Positions 10,081 to 25,300 are shown, counted from the first letter of the stretch. The stretch is DNA of 64,000 bases from Cucumis sativus (GCF_000004075.3 NC_026655.2:22243489-22307488); one strand, 5' to 3'. Translations and numbers: made by a program. Notes: a model not told the origin generated them from the sequence alone.

Positions 10081-13000
10081 CTTTTTGAATGAGAAGAAAA
10101 ATGGGGTTTTCTTTTTTTCTTTTGTTAATTGAAATTCATTAGTTTTAGTTGGTTGCATGGTACTGTGATGAATAAAGTTTTTGATATGGACTCTAACAAC
10201 AATAACTGTACTAGCGTTTAATTTAAAAAATAAGTTATTTTAAAAGAAATCAGAGTTTGACAAAATGTAGTTTTTTTAGGTTCGTTTTTATCAAAATTAT
10301 TTAAATAAAAATGAATTTTTTAAAAAATATTTTTATTAGGTTGATCCAAATTAGGACCCTAATTTACTATTTCTACGTGTGTTCATGCGTGTACATGAGA
10401 TAGTATTTTTTCGTTAAAATGAAGTTTGTAGTTCAATTTCAACTATATAAAAAGTTGAACCAGTTTATATAGTTTAATTTTTACACGTTAAGGTGAATAA
10501 TATTGTAAAGGAGTTCATGTATGCATTTGATTGTTTATACATAACCTATAGTGCAAATTTTAATCAAGCATTTTAATAAAATAATTCTCTGAGTTTTATC
10601 ATTTAAGAATTAAGATCAAACCTTATTAATTACTCCAAAATTATTTTGTGAGTAATTTTATATGATCTGACCCTACAATACTATAAACTCTCAATTTTCT
10701 CTTTTTTAAACTCTTGTTTAGTTGAACTTTTGTATATAATTATGTTGGTTGAAATTTCATAATTTTGGTTACATGAAAGAAAAACATTGGGCAGTGGGGT
10801 TTTCATTAGTTATTATGATTGATGAATTAAGGTATATGTAGCTATTATATGGTTAATAAAAAATAATTCAATCATCTAACCCAAAATCATGTAAAAAATT
10901 TAATACAAATAATTAAAACTTCATCTATAGTATTTATGATGTTAGGTATTTGCGGAAGTAAATGTGGTTTGTCAATTACATGTTAACATAATCATGTGAT
11001 AATTCAATGGTATTAAACTTTAAACATCAACGTTATTGCAACATCAATTAACTAAGACTTAAAATGTTGATGTTGACAGAAAGATTGAGTGCTAAATTTT
11101 ATAGAAATGTTAAATAGAATATTGAAAATGTGATAGAAGTCTCACACTAGTTAGAAAAGATAATTACTATAGATATTAGGTATTTAAGCAAGAACAACGA
11201 CCACTCCTAGTGATATGAGATCTTTTGTGCAAAAACAAATAATGTTATGAAAATCTATACTCGAAGGAAACTATATCACATCATTATAAAAATACGGAAA
11301 AGAACTTTGTTGTCTTTAATAATTTTTATATAAATTTGTTTGAGTTAGAAATAAAGTGCACCATGCTATGCATGGTTGGTTTGATTTAGACCAAACGAGT
11401 CTTGCTTTTGTTTTACATTGAATTATCATTGAACTTAAAAGCTTAAAACGAAAATACGAATGGAACATTCAGTTTGGAGTTTATTTTATTATTATTTTTT
11501 TTTCCATCTCACCACAGCACTGTATGGAATTTGACTTTGAATTCAAAAGATGGCTCAAATTAAATTCCACCAATTATGGTTATTAAATTCGGAGCTCTGA
11601 AGTTGTGGAGTATACGAAGTTGGGAAAATCTGTTCCAAAGTCAAAAGAAATATTACATACAAATCTGTCTTTTGGATTTTGGCAGTCGCAAACAGTGCTT
11701 TCTAGAGATGAGGGTCCAAATAATGCAACCACGATACACTCAAAAACAAAATTCCTTTTAATAGTAATACTATAACATACCGATTTTGTTTTAACATTTG
11801 ACTTATCATTAAATGATATGTTGCTTTAGTTATAGATATCATATCATTTTTTTACGTCCATACAATGAATAGAAATTTGTAATAGAAAAATTTTATCGAT
11901 ATTACTGTAGACGAGATTTTTTTTTTCTTCTTTTTGACGAAGAAAAACTAGGTTTCAACTTTCAAACCATGTCGGGTTAGAGCTATCTTACCACTTCTGT
12001 TTAGTTGACTTTGAGAATATATCAGAACAGATCCTAGCTAATGTACCTGCTTTTAAGATCAATTTTTTTCAAACCTGATTTTATTCCACTCTGCACTTCA
12101 ACCAAATAATGGATGGACACAATTTGAGTTTGAATTGCATTAAACTAATTTTGGAATATTTTTAAAAGACTTGGAAAGAGATGTACTTGGAAAAAGCTAG
12201 ACCATACCATTTCATTCCATGGGAGTTTCTCTAAACTAGTGTGTGTGTGTAAAACACAACTAATTAGTAAATACCAGTTAAGTCATTTAACAATTAATGA
12301 TCGTAAAATTTTAGTATGACTAAATTTATTTGTAGAAATAAACAATTTAAAAGTAAGAAGATATGGTTACTAAATAAAATCTTGAGATTAGAATTTTGAA
12401 AACAACAAGAACAAAATTGAAACCAAAAGCAAATACAGAGTGCAATGTCATTTTGAATAATAGAACATTAGTTGAATAGAAAACTAACAAGTGACAAACT
12501 TATGATGAGACCTATGTCATAATCTTAAAAGTGGATGTTGGGTTATGAGTTATGACATTGTGAAAACCTAACATTACCATTACCATTACCATAACCATTA
12601 ATGGAAAGAACCATTGCCCTCTCTCTGAGTCTAAAAGTGAAGAACATGGAGCATAAAAAAACATTCAAAGAACTTCCACTACCAACAGCCACAAAAAGCA
12701 ACACTAACAAATCTCAAACCTGTCCATCCCATCAACTATGGTTCCCAAACTTCACTGTATATTGGTTGACTTTGAGCATGTTACTCCTTTGCCCTCCTTT
12801 TAAGGGTGGAGGGGCCTCTTCTCATTGCATCATCACTAGTTCAAGTAGAACAACGATAGACATCAAACCTCAATTTTGATGGATTCCCTCCTTGTCCGCC
12901 CAACTGAATCAATCAACATCAATACACCAACATAATCGAACAATAAATAAAGCACTAATTACCATCTTAAAAGTCGATAGTTCAATCCATAGTCATAGTT

Positions 13001-13188
13001 GTACTCAAAACCACAATACAAGCAACAAAGTTTTAATTCTTATGAATTGCCTTGGCCCCAACAACTGTTCTCACTCTGACTCATCAGCATATACATACAC
13101 GTCTACGAGAGTTTTGAGATTAGATATCAGAAATTCATCATATTACAGTAAGATCCATCTTAGGAAGATAACTACATGTGTTTTGGCT
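10081..13188. other. Intergenic, no supported gene
   Basis: This stretch is AT-rich. At 12572-12600 there is a short ATTACC-type microsatellite (about four to five units). An open frame at 12601-12879 has moderate GC but no recognisable motif and abuts the microsatellite, so it is not called. The right end (about 12,990-13,188) is probably 3' untranslated sequence of the PHF5A gene, given its higher GC and proximity to the stop. Confidence 0.5.
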
Positions 13189-13521
13189 TCATCGTTTCTT
13201 GAACCCATATTTCTTACGTTCATAGAACAAATCTGTTTTTGCACTGCCTAAATTAACAATCTTTGGGCATCCATCTCTATCTTTCTCCTGCTGTGTACAC
13301 TCTTTGCAGTAGTAAGCATCTGAAATTCCTACTCCTCCACAGATCACACAACGGCCTTGGAAAGACCCGTAATTGCATTCGTCACAAACTCGAACAAGTG
13401 TACAGGGGCGGACATAAGAATCACAGATTACACACTTCCCATCGCACTTCTCACATAGGCGGCCAATTGCAATTCCTGGCTGCTTTCTGCACATGATCAA
13501 ATCAGGATGATGCTTGGCCAT
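13189..13521 (-). CDS. PHF5A: PHF5A / SF3b14b / Rds3-type splicing factor
   Basis: A single uninterrupted frame encodes exactly 110 residues, the length typical of this extremely conserved family. The protein is a subunit of the SF3b complex of U2 snRNP, which recognises the intron branch point; it acts in the nucleus. It begins [16 protein letters not shown] and carries a dense series of CxxC pairs (C-E-K-C, C-V-I-C, C-D-E-C, C-V-I-C, C-K-E-C) that form the zinc-binding trefoil knot, and it ends with a basic KKYGFKKR tail. A consensus acceptor (CTTCAG at 13570-13575) lies 48 bases upstream of the start, and the leader exon probably lies at 16839-17012, so the 5' leader is spliced. From memory the Arabidopsis orthologue is At2g30000 (paralogue At1g07170). 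Confidence 0.95.
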   Translation of the reverse strand: MAKHHPDLIMCRKQPGIAIGRLCEKCDGKCVICDSYVRPCTLVRVCDECNYGSFQGRCVICGGVGISDAYYCKECTQQEKDRDGCPKIVNLGSAKTDLFYERKKYGFKKR

Positions 13522-15145
13522 CGCTTATGCAACCACAACAATCTATAAAGTTCCAGTAAAACTTGTAACCTGAAGACGTGTTTTCAAACTTGAAATGTTA
13601 GAATTAATCTCATGTACCCCAACTAAGGTAAATCTTTTTTAAAAAATAAACGGTTAGGCATATGAATTAACCCAAAAAAAAAAACCGATGGGAGAGTAGC
13701 AATCCCTAATGTTTGCATATGTTTGTTTACATCTTTCTAGTTCATAGATGGATGGCATAATTCACATCGACCCTCTAACCACAGGCAATAAGATCATCTT
13801 CTATCACCTCACATTTGAGTAAAAGATCTTTATGGTTGCACCGTTACAAATGCAAACGACTTTTGCATATATTGATATTTGGTCATTGAAATTGAAGCAC
13901 AGGCCAAATATGATGTAAAACTGCACAGACTAGAACTGAACTTAAAATTCCAATCTTCATAAAAAGCCACTGTTTTAAAAAAAACCAAAAAAATATGCAT
14001 CCAAAATATGGTGTCAATATATTTAAAATGAAGTTGGAATTTCCAAATGCCAAGTGAATAATTTAACTGGAAACTTGATAAAATCATGGACCAACAGGTT
14101 GGAGTTTGGCAATTCTTCTCTTTTCATATTCTCTTCTTCTTTTCTTGTTCTCTTCTTTTTAGAGATCTGCACTTACTATGATAACTACCAAAACCGACCG
14201 ACTGCTGATGTGGTCACTCAATCAACGGATCCTATTTCTTAAAAACTGATCATCACCAACCAATAAAAACCAACTAGTTGGCATTGGTTCTAGTCCAAAA
14301 TCGATGTCAAATGACCAATGAATACCTGAAGTGAGGACTCGAGAGAGTTCTTGCAGAGATATTTGGTCCTTTGTTAGATTCTATGTTTCCCTTTGGAATT
14401 CACTGACCAAGTCTCTTTCTAATTGCACTTTTAGCCTTCTTTTACATAGCTAAAGCCCTTTTGCGTAGTCCATCTCCCTATTGTAGACTTCTGTTTTGAA
14501 GGCCCTATATCTTCCTTCATTTTTTACTTTCATAAAAGTGGTTTTTCATAAATAGTTTTTGCTTTTAGAAAATGGTGTTATGTGAATTCCTACAAAGCGG
14601 AAAGATAGTTGAGATCAAAGCATTCAAGAGTACATGAAAACGTGTAGAATCATTAGTTCAATAAGTTGTACCACTATATCCTTGAGTTCTTCAAGTAAAT
14701 CCAAGGACACAAGCAAGATTAAGACCAAAAGGTGTACGACTCCAATCAATTATGAGAATCACCAATGAAAGTTGTTGATTTCATCTTTAAAAAAAAAAAC
14801 TAGGAAGATGAATATTGATGTATCAAGACCTCTTAGGTGGCAACTTGAAAACGTGTGGATTGAATAAACCTCCACTGTAAAACTTATCACAAAGTTCTCC
14901 AACCATTACAATCCTCTTCAGACTCATGTAATCATCCCTCCAAGGGAAAAATAGAAAAACAGAGCTAGTTCAGTAAAATTAGCCCAGTAGGTAAAGGCAC
15001 TAATCACACTTCCTTAGTTGTCACTGTTTCACAATTTTGAACATGTTCTCCAAGCCTGTTTATTTAGAAGCATTTGAACATTGTTATAGTAATAGAACAA
15101 AATAAAACATATTCAATTATTAGCGTTTCAATCCACTGACTGTTT

Positions 15146-15690
15146 TCATTTAGACAGATGCACGTTATCTATCACAAAACAAACATTTCATTTAGACAGA
15201 TGCACATTAAAATTCAATCTCCTATCTCCTTAAAATTTCACCACACTTTGGTTGTGCCTCATTCATAAGTTCCATTAAACACAAGCATATTGAAACAAAA
15301 AGAAGATGAAAAAGAAGAATTATTTAGACAGATGTGCATTATCTATTTCCAAAAAAGCATTTCATTTATTCAGATCAGATGCACATTAAAATTCAATCTC
15401 CTATCTCCTTAAAATTTCACCACATTTTGGTTGTGCCTACGTTCATAAGTTCCATTAAACACAAGCATAATGACACAAGAAGAAGAAGAAGAAGAAGAAT
15501 CATTTAGACAGATGCGCATTATCTATCTCCAAAACAGCATTTCATTAAGACAGATGCACGTTAAAATTCAATCTCCTATCTCCTTAAAATTTCACCAAAC
15601 TTTGGTTGTGCCTACGTTCACACTTTGATTGTGCCTATGTTCGTAAGTTCCATTAAACACAAGCATATTGACACAACAAGAAGAAGAGAA
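15146..15690. repeat. Minisatellite, about 175-bp unit, three imperfect copies plus a partial
   Basis: The unit contains TTTAGACAGATGCACATTA, ATTCAATCTCCTATCTCCTT, a TTTGGTTGTGCCT word and TTCCATTAAACACAAGCATA. Full copies start near 15187, 15360 and 15541, with a partial copy at 15146. Each ends with a variable GAAGAAGAA tract. Divergence between copies is low, so amplification is fairly recent. Confidence 0.85.
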
Positions 15691-15719
15691 GAAGTTAATA
15701 AGCCCAAAGAACCTTCTTC

Positions 15720-16030
15720 CATTAGGTAGGATTATTTGTAGAATATTGGTATGGTTATTAGAAGGAACATATTAGTAATTAGATAGTAAGTTTGTTAGGG
15801 CTTTTAGTTACAAAAAGTTGGGAACTTGGGAACATGGTGTGAAGAATTTTGTCAGATTTCCTTTAGGGAATTGGTGAGAGACTAGATCTCTTGAAAGGCT
15901 AGATGGTCTTGTTACTTATCTAATGATATCACAGCAAATTTTCATAGATTTCTTTCTTTTAATGTTCATTGTTGATCTAGTTATTCTTGAGTATTCTTGA
16001 ATCTTGTCAGGTGGTATCCTAACAGTAACT
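15720..16030. mobile_element. Possible solo LTR or LTR remnant
   Basis: The stretch ends in TCTTGTCAGGTGGTATCCTAAC, which resembles the end of a plant LTR followed by the TGGTATC primer-binding-site context of copia-type elements. The preceding sequence has the GAGAGACTAGATCTC...TTCATTGTTGATCTAG composition common in LTRs. No internal retrotransposon genes and no second LTR were found. Type and limits are uncertain. Confidence 0.3.
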
Positions 16031-16838
16031 CAGAAGTTCTTTTTTCTCTCGGTCAAGAATGTGTGCCTTAAATAGCTGAGCTCTGCTAGGGTTGGCAGCA
16101 ACTGAGCAAGTTAGATGCTTAGGTTAGCAATTACGTGTCTAACTATTAGTTTGTATATTAATTTCGGTAACCTGGCAACAAAAATAACTACAGCTCTATC
16201 TCTCTTGTTTTCATTTCTTCTTCCTCCTCTCTCTCCATTCTTCATCCCACATAAACCGTAACCCTAGAAATCATAGAAGCAATTACCCAATTCCAACCAT
16301 GAAATACTAGAAAATGAACTCAACCCAAGCACCATTCGACATCCCCTGCCCCATTTCTTTTTATCCTTCAATGCCACGGATAGTTTGGTGGCAAAAGAGA
16401 GAGATAGCCAGGTCCGGCTAACATTACGTGATTGGCTTAAAGTTTTGACCCAACGTTTCTTGGTCTGTACCATATGTAAAAGTGGCAGAGATTCCTTAAT
16501 CCCCTTCAAGCCCTCCATTTTTAAAATCAAGCACATGAAGTACAGAGCATATACAAGGCCAATGTTCCAATAAATTCAAAGGATTCTTGAACATTTTATT
16601 GGTTAATCTGAGGGAGAGAATTTCAGTTTTCGAAGAACAAGGGAAAAAACTCATTGTCCATTTCCCAACTATAATCTACAAATATACAAATATACAAATA
16701 TAAAAAAGACTAAAGTTGTTCGATTAATCAATCCAGCTATAGATTAAATGAGGAAAAACCAAACAATTTCATCAGAAAATTTCCAATTGTTGTTTTTCAA
16801 GTGAGAAAAAAAAACGTAGATGGAAAATGGGAGAATAC

Positions 16839-17012
16839 CAGGACTAGTGGATGAGAAAATCAGTGAAAAACGGCTACGTGGATGCTCCGGCGGCACGAAG
16901 TGAAGAAAGACAATGGCGACAGCGGTGGCGAGGGTGAGCTGCTGAAACGGAGGAGGAGACGTCGTGAAGAAGAAGAAGTGGGTTTGAGCAAAGATGAAAG
17001 AGTTTAGGGTTT
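16839..17012 (-). other. Probable PHF5A leader exon (5' UTR) with telo-box
   Basis: On the minus strand this is a GC- and pyrimidine-richer island in AT-rich surroundings. It starts near an AAAACCCTAAACT telo-box (about 17001-17012), contains TCTTCTTCTTC runs, has no ATG, and ends with a CCTG/GTATTC donor. Telo-boxes near the transcription start are typical of plant ribosomal, splicing and other growth-related genes. The link to the PHF5A coding exon is an inference from matching splice signals and the absence of another gene nearby. Confidence 0.5.
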
Positions 17013-18449
17013 TTCTCTTATCAGTGTTTTCATTCTATTTTTTATTTTTTATTTTTCGCTTTTTAATCCTTTCTAATTTATATTATTTTTTTATAATTCT
17101 TTTAAACATAGTTGTCTTAATTTTTAACACTGAAAAATAATTTCTTTGGTTCCAAATTAAGACATTAAAATGTTATACTTTTAATTTTTATGTCTAAGTT
17201 TAATTTTAATTTAGTATATTAGGTTATGAGTATTTCATCTCATTTTTCGCATTTTTTAGTTTAGTGTTTTTTTGGATTAAACGTTATATTTCTTAGACCA
17301 GTTATATATTCTTATGTGAATCTAGTGGAATTTAGTTAACTAGAAACAATAGTAATTATCATCCAAAGTGACACAATCAAATTTAATATAGAAAAACCAA
17401 CTCGATGTGATTATTATAAAATCAAGGATGGAAGTGAATCTCTGCTATAATAAATTAGGGGCCGTCCGGGGAAGGAAAGGAATAAGGGAGAAAATGAATA
17501 AGAAAAAGGGAGATTAAATGGAGAAAAATATTATTATAATCCTTGTTTGGGGAAATGATTAAGTGAAAGAATTATGAGGATTATTATGATTCTTGTTTGA
17601 GATAAGGATTATGACAAAATGATGTTGCTATATTTTATTAGTGATAGATTTCTATTATTAATAGACTTTGACAAATTTTATCATATATTTGTAATTTTTC
17701 TAAGGTGTTGCTATATATGCTAATATTTTAAATCTGATTTCTATATTAGTAATTATTCTTAAGTTTTTTTCATTAGAGTTTACAAATGATAATGTCTTTT
17801 TGTCAAATGTTTTCAATTAAAATGTATTTCCAACATATCACGGTATTGCACAAAGGAAAGCGACATTGAATTAGCATTCGATATAACAAACCTTGCATAG
17901 AGATTACATCTTAAGATTTATACAAGTATGTCCTAAGATTCGTGTGCATTGATCCTTACATTTTCAACATGGATTGAAAAAAACTATAAATATAGAAGCT
18001 TATTTATTCTAAGTATACACCACTTTACATCAAAGGAAGTTATAAGAAGGCCGACGTTCGTACAATCGCTATGAAAGTAGAAAAAATCAAAGAAACTTGT
18101 GCATAGATACTCTTTAAAAGATATAACCAAACATATACACATTTAAAAAGAAAATGTATTATTGAAAAACAATTTTTCACATACGGTTCAAAACATAAAT
18201 ATAATTTGTTGGAGGATTTTTTTTTTTTTTTTTTGTCAACAAACTTCACCACGTGATCCCAATGAAAGCTCGTTTGAATAATTTTGAGGCTAATTAAAAG
18301 TTAATATAATGAGCCCCTAAATTAACAAATGACAAATAATTAATGTTTGGGACTTTGTTGAGAACTAAATCTAACTTATACTTGTATTTGTTTACTAGTT
18401 TTGGTAGATTATATTGACATGGAGTTGAAGAAAAGTTCATAGCTTCGTA
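17013..18449. other. Intergenic, transposon-derived fragments, no gene seen
   Basis: Strongly AT-rich. Near 17459 a GGGGCCGTCCGGGGAAGG word could be a transposon end. The stretch 17626-17700 shares GTGATAGATTTCTATTA-type words with the MITE at 24918-25082. The open frame at 18040-18252 has a long Lys run caused by an A tract and shows no family features. Confidence 0.5.
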
Positions 18450-20440
18450 CATGTATGTTGTTACTATTGGGATTTATGTCCTAAAACTCGTAGATTGTAA
18501 ATATAATTCATTGACCGTTATTAATAAAGCGTTATTATTGTAATAATTGTTATTGATTAAATTATTAGTTTTGTCTTAATAACCCAAATCCAATTAACTA
18601 ACATCCTAAGTCGTTTAATGAGTCTTTAACAGTATGTAGAGACATACGGATCGATGTTCAAAATCAGCTTAAAGGGTATATAGTATAGGGATAAGGCTGG
18701 ATACCTTATCCTGGTAACACTATTGATACGACTCACTTTGTATTTGATACAAACGCAATGATCCAATGCGTTCGTGTAGTTGACATGTGAGTGAAAGTAT
18801 CATATGCAATGAGTTTGCATAAGATCAGACCGCGGGTTGGTAACCACTAGATATAACTTCGTTAACTAGTTAGGTTTCTATTTCACTAAGATGACCTAGG
18901 TAACTTAGTCTTAATTCTGAGTGTGTTATGAACTCCTGTTCGTGAGGGATTGTCCTTTGAGTACGGGATGAGAGTGGCAAGATCGCCGACTCAATAAACT
19001 TATCATTTTGGGGACAAGACCGAGTGGGGAGCTGGAAACATAATTACACAAGATGAAATTCACGCATTCCCTACTTTAGGGTAAGTAGATGAGTGTTCCC
19101 TTAAATAGTGTATCCAAGTCTGGAACAAAAGGCTCTACCCTCTCCATGACACGAGAGGGGTTTCTGTTTATTGGTAGGACCATAAACAGGTTGTTCATTG
19201 GAGGAGCACTGATATTTAAGGATTATAGGTAACTTAGGAGTAAAACAGTAAATTGACCCAGCTGGTGTTACGAACACTTGTGAATGACTAACTTACTATT
19301 ATTGGTCTATATCCGTTGACACAGAAATATATCCACAGTGGAAAGAGTTCAGCTGTGAATATTTAGTGGAGTGTACACACAATTAACAAATATTGATTAA
19401 CGTGGTTAATGAGTTTAGCCAATTAATCTAAGATCGTTGTAGCTTCTGATCTGTAGGTCCATTAGGTCCCATTCCTAGTTCGTAAAGGGTAATGAGATTT
19501 ATTTATATTTGTTGTAATTTGAAATGTTCAAATATACTTAGGGAATTAGTTTAATGTACAGTACCACATTATAAAGTTTGTGAAACTATATTATAAATTT
19601 AATTTTGGATATGATTCAAAATTAATTTATGAAAGATAAAATATTTGAATAAGTTCAATTGTTAATGTGAATTGGATTCCTATTAAAATTATTGGTTACG
19701 GGAGAAACTTATATTTGAATATGATTCAAATTTAATTTAAGTTAAATATCTTATATTTAACTTAGCTATTAATTAATTGAAGAATTAATTAATAATTTAG
19801 TTTTATTTAATTAAATTTGATTAAATTTATAAAATGATATTGTAAAGGTATTAATTAAATATGATTTAATTAATTACATCAATATAAATGTATAAGCTAT
19901 TCATTCGAGAGATATTTATTCAAATAAGATTTGAATGAAATATTAATTAAATAAATTTAATTAATTATTAACTAATTGACTAATTGTTAATTAATTAGTA
20001 AATTTGATATTAAGAATCTGATTATTCTCTTCTACTCTTTTTTATTCTAAGAAGGAAAGAGAGCCATAAATATCTAGAAGAAAAGAGTTTTCTTTATCCA
20101 AGTTCATTAAGAGAAAAAAGTCAAAAAAATTTCTTTATGCGAAAAGAGTTTCTCTCAAATATCTCTAAACATTTTTTCGAACAAACCAATCTTATCCCAG
20201 AGGATAGAAAGGTCTCCGACGGGTGGTGTCTAACGTATCCCGATTTGGAGATTGATTTGTAAATTTAGAGACGTATCGAAAGTAAGTTCTTGTATCTTAT
20301 TCTTTAAAAACATGCTTAGAATTCATTTAGAATTTTGATTATAGAATTTTGACAATGTACCGGTATTTTAAGATTTCCAAATTAATTTGAGAAACGGTTC
20401 TTTAAATTATTATACTGTCATAGGACTTTTATGTCTTCAA
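18450..20440. mobile_element. Probable large solo LTR / LTR-retrotransposon remnant
   Basis: About 2 kb with distinctly more complex sequence than its flanks, beginning near TATTGGGATTTATGTCCTAA and running through a GC-balanced core (18,600-19,500) into an AT-rich tail of overlapping ATTTAATTAA words (19,600-20,000). It lacks any open frame longer than chance and has no gag, protease or polymerase motifs. The opening resembles LTRs I have seen widely in plant genomes, including cucurbits. Without a second copy or a clear target-site duplication, ends and family are uncertain. Confidence 0.4.
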
Positions 20441-22362
<1,922 letters not shown>

Positions 22363-25300
22363 ATGGGGTTTTTGGGATTTTGGCCTTGTTTGGCAGCATT
22401 GTTTTTCATTTCTCTTCATACCCATTTAGCTTCCTCAGCTTTGATTCTCAGTTTGAAGCACCATTACCGGAACAGCGACCACCATAATCGCCGCCCAATG
22501 CTTCAAGCTAACCAAACCGGCTGTGCTCTGTTCGCCGGAACTTGGGTTCGAGATGATTCATATCCACTTTACCAAGCTTCTAACTGTCCATTTATCGATC
22601 CTGAGTTCAACTGCCAAGCTTACGGCAGACCCGATTCAAATTACCTCAAGTACCGTTGGCAGCCGCTCGATTGTGAGCTCCCAAGGTCAGGAATCGAAAA
22701 CCCCTCTTTATGAAATTTATCTTTGATGGGTTTTTTTTGCTTCTTTTTTCTTTGCATTTACATTTTGATAAATCTTGCTGTAGCGTTTTCCATTAAAGGT
22801 TCGATGGGGCTGAGTTTTTGATGAGAATGAGAGGAAGAACTGTGATGTTTGTTGGTGATTCATTGGGGAGAAACCAATGGGAGTCATTGATTTGTTTGAT
22901 CGTGTCATCTTCTCCTCAAACTCCTACTCAAATGACTAGAGGAGAACCTCTTTCAACCTTCAGATTCCTGGTGAGTAGCAACTTTAAACCTTCAGATTTT
23001 GTTTTGAAACAATGCTTAAACTCATAGATCTCTGGTGGGTTTTTGACAGTTTAGGATTAGAACTCAGAATGTTGATAGATTAAACTTTTTGCAGGAATAT
23101 GAGTTAACTGTGTCCTATTACAAAGCCCCGTATCTTGTGGACATAGAGATAGAGAATGGGAAGAGAGTGTTGAAGCTGGAGGAGATATCAATGAATGGAA
23201 ATGCTTGGGTTGGAGCTGATGTTATTTCCTTCAACACTGGACATTGGTGGAGCCACACTGGCTCTCTACAAGGGTTTGTTATGAAACTTGAAATCTTGAT
23301 GATGAAGATGATTAATCTGTGCTATTTGCAAAATATATCCCTAATCTTTACCTTTTTTTGAAAAATATCCTTACATACTACTCGGGACCTGCAATGGATG
23401 AAAACATCGTTTCAGGTCTTAAAATCTTTGTCCAACGTTTTAAAGGATCTCAAGGCTCTCTACCATGGTTTTTTATGAAACTTGATATGTTGATGAAGAA
23501 GATGATTAATGTGGGCTAATTTACAAAATATACCTCTAATCTTTACCTTTTGTTTAAAAAAGATCCCTACATACTACTCAGGACCTGCAACATGCGTTTC
23601 ACACTGTTTCATGTCCTAAAGTTTTTTTCCAACGTTTTTAATGGATTTCAAAGCTCTCTGCTAGCGTTTGTCATGAAAATTGATATCTCGATGAAGAAGA
23701 AGTTTAATGTGGGCTAATTTGCAAAATATACCCTTAATAACCTTTACCTTTTGTTTAAAAAATACTCTTTCATACTACTCGGGACCAACAACAGATGTTT
23801 GACACTGTTTTAGTTTGTTCAACGTTTTAATGGATACTGTTAGAACTTTCAAAAGAATACAGGTATTTTTGGAATAAATGTCGAATTTGAGATTTTACTT
23901 TTAGTTTAGCCATTGATGTAATGTGATGAAGGGTGTGGATTGTTTGTTTTAGGTGGGATTACATGGAATCAGGAGGATCATACTATCAAGACATGGATCG
24001 GTTGGGTGCAATGGAAAAGGCTTTAAGAACATGGGCTGATTGGGTTGAGAAGAACATTGATGTCTCTAGAACAAGGGTTTTCTTCCAAGCTATCTCCCCC
24101 ACACATTACAAGTAAGTCTCTTAGTGATAATGCTTTAGATCTATGAAATAAAATAATATAATATCTAATAACGCGTCTGAATAACAAAAAGAAAAAAAAA
24201 ATGTATACTGTCTTGTGCCTTTATAGCTTAGGTAATTATTGAATGTTGGTTTGGTCTGCCAATGGCACCAAGCACCAGAAATCCTTTTCTCAATGCCCAT
24301 TTGGGCTCTCTGTCTTTCTTTTGTTTATTCCTTCAGCTCTCATTGTAGGCATTTTAGATATTTTTAATGTCAAATTACCATTTTAGCCCTTTTAAGTTTA
24401 TTTTATAAATTTGGTCAACGTACTCCCAAAAGTGTTGTGTTGGTTATTTAAGGGTGAGTTTTGGCAGTGACATCAAAATAGAAATTTGAAATTAAGGAAT
24501 TATAAGATATTGTATCATAGTTTTAGTGTTTTTAGATATATTTGTTTAATTTAGATTTTTCAGTTAGATGCCAATTTAAAGTAATGTGTGTATAAAAATA
24601 TATTTATTTGATGTTCATTATTTTACAATATCATATAATATAAAATTATAGGTAAATACTTCGTGAAATTGCAAAATCCGCGTCTAAAGTGTGATGAGAG
24701 TTGCAATTATAAAAATTGGACCTTTAAACTTACTCAAGTGTTAAAATTGAGTCAAATTGCATCTTCAATTTTATCATTTATAGGTCCAAGTCCAATTTTT
24801 ATAATTATTATAAGGTTAAGGCTCTAATTTCAACATTGGTAGAATTTGAGAGGCCTACTTTTACAGGGTCTAATTGCAACTATCATTATACTAGCGGTTT
24901 TCATAAGGGTCATTTTCAAAATAGCAAAATAAATTAAAATATTTACGAGCTATAACAAAATTTTTGGATTCTATTATTGACAGTTTGCGATATCTTTCTA
25001 TCATTAGGTATCAGATGTTTGTTATTAATAGAATCTAAAATTTTATTAAAGTTCGTAAATATTCTGTCAAATTTGCTATTTTGACGATTTTTCTTTATGT
25101 TTTATTAATGTAATTCAGTATTTAAAATTTAAAATCTTCTTAATTCAAAACTTGAAAACATAATGATATTATTTTAAGAGCTTATATTATATGTCCAAAG
25201 ATGGAAACAAATGAATATCAGAGGAAAAATTAGTTTAAAAACAGAAAATTGTTTTACTACACCTATTTTTTTAAAAAATAAAACAAAATTCACTTGTAGT

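Larger units (their letters stand above)
13570..16838 (-). other. Probable 3.3-kb intron in the 5' leader of PHF5A
   Basis: Bounded on the minus strand by CCTG/GTATTC near 16838 and CTTCAG/GTTACA near 13570. Neither leader part contains an ATG before the true start, as expected for a 5' UTR. The intron holds a three-copy minisatellite (15146-15690) and LTR-like sequence (about 15720-16030). No gene is supported inside it; open frames at 13830-14087 and 16264-16536 show no family features. Confidence 0.5.

Noticed and set aside
12601-12879. A 92-residue plus-strand frame next to the ATTACC microsatellite
   Set aside because: No family motif, an unconvincing N-terminus, and no splice or promoter support.
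15146-15690. CRISPR-like array
   Set aside because: Units are about 175 bp and imperfect with simple spacers, in a plant genome. It is a minisatellite.
16264-16536. A 90-residue minus-strand frame in the PHF5A leader intron
   Set aside because: Low-complexity Leu/Ser composition with no recognisable domain; it overlaps probable repeat sequence.
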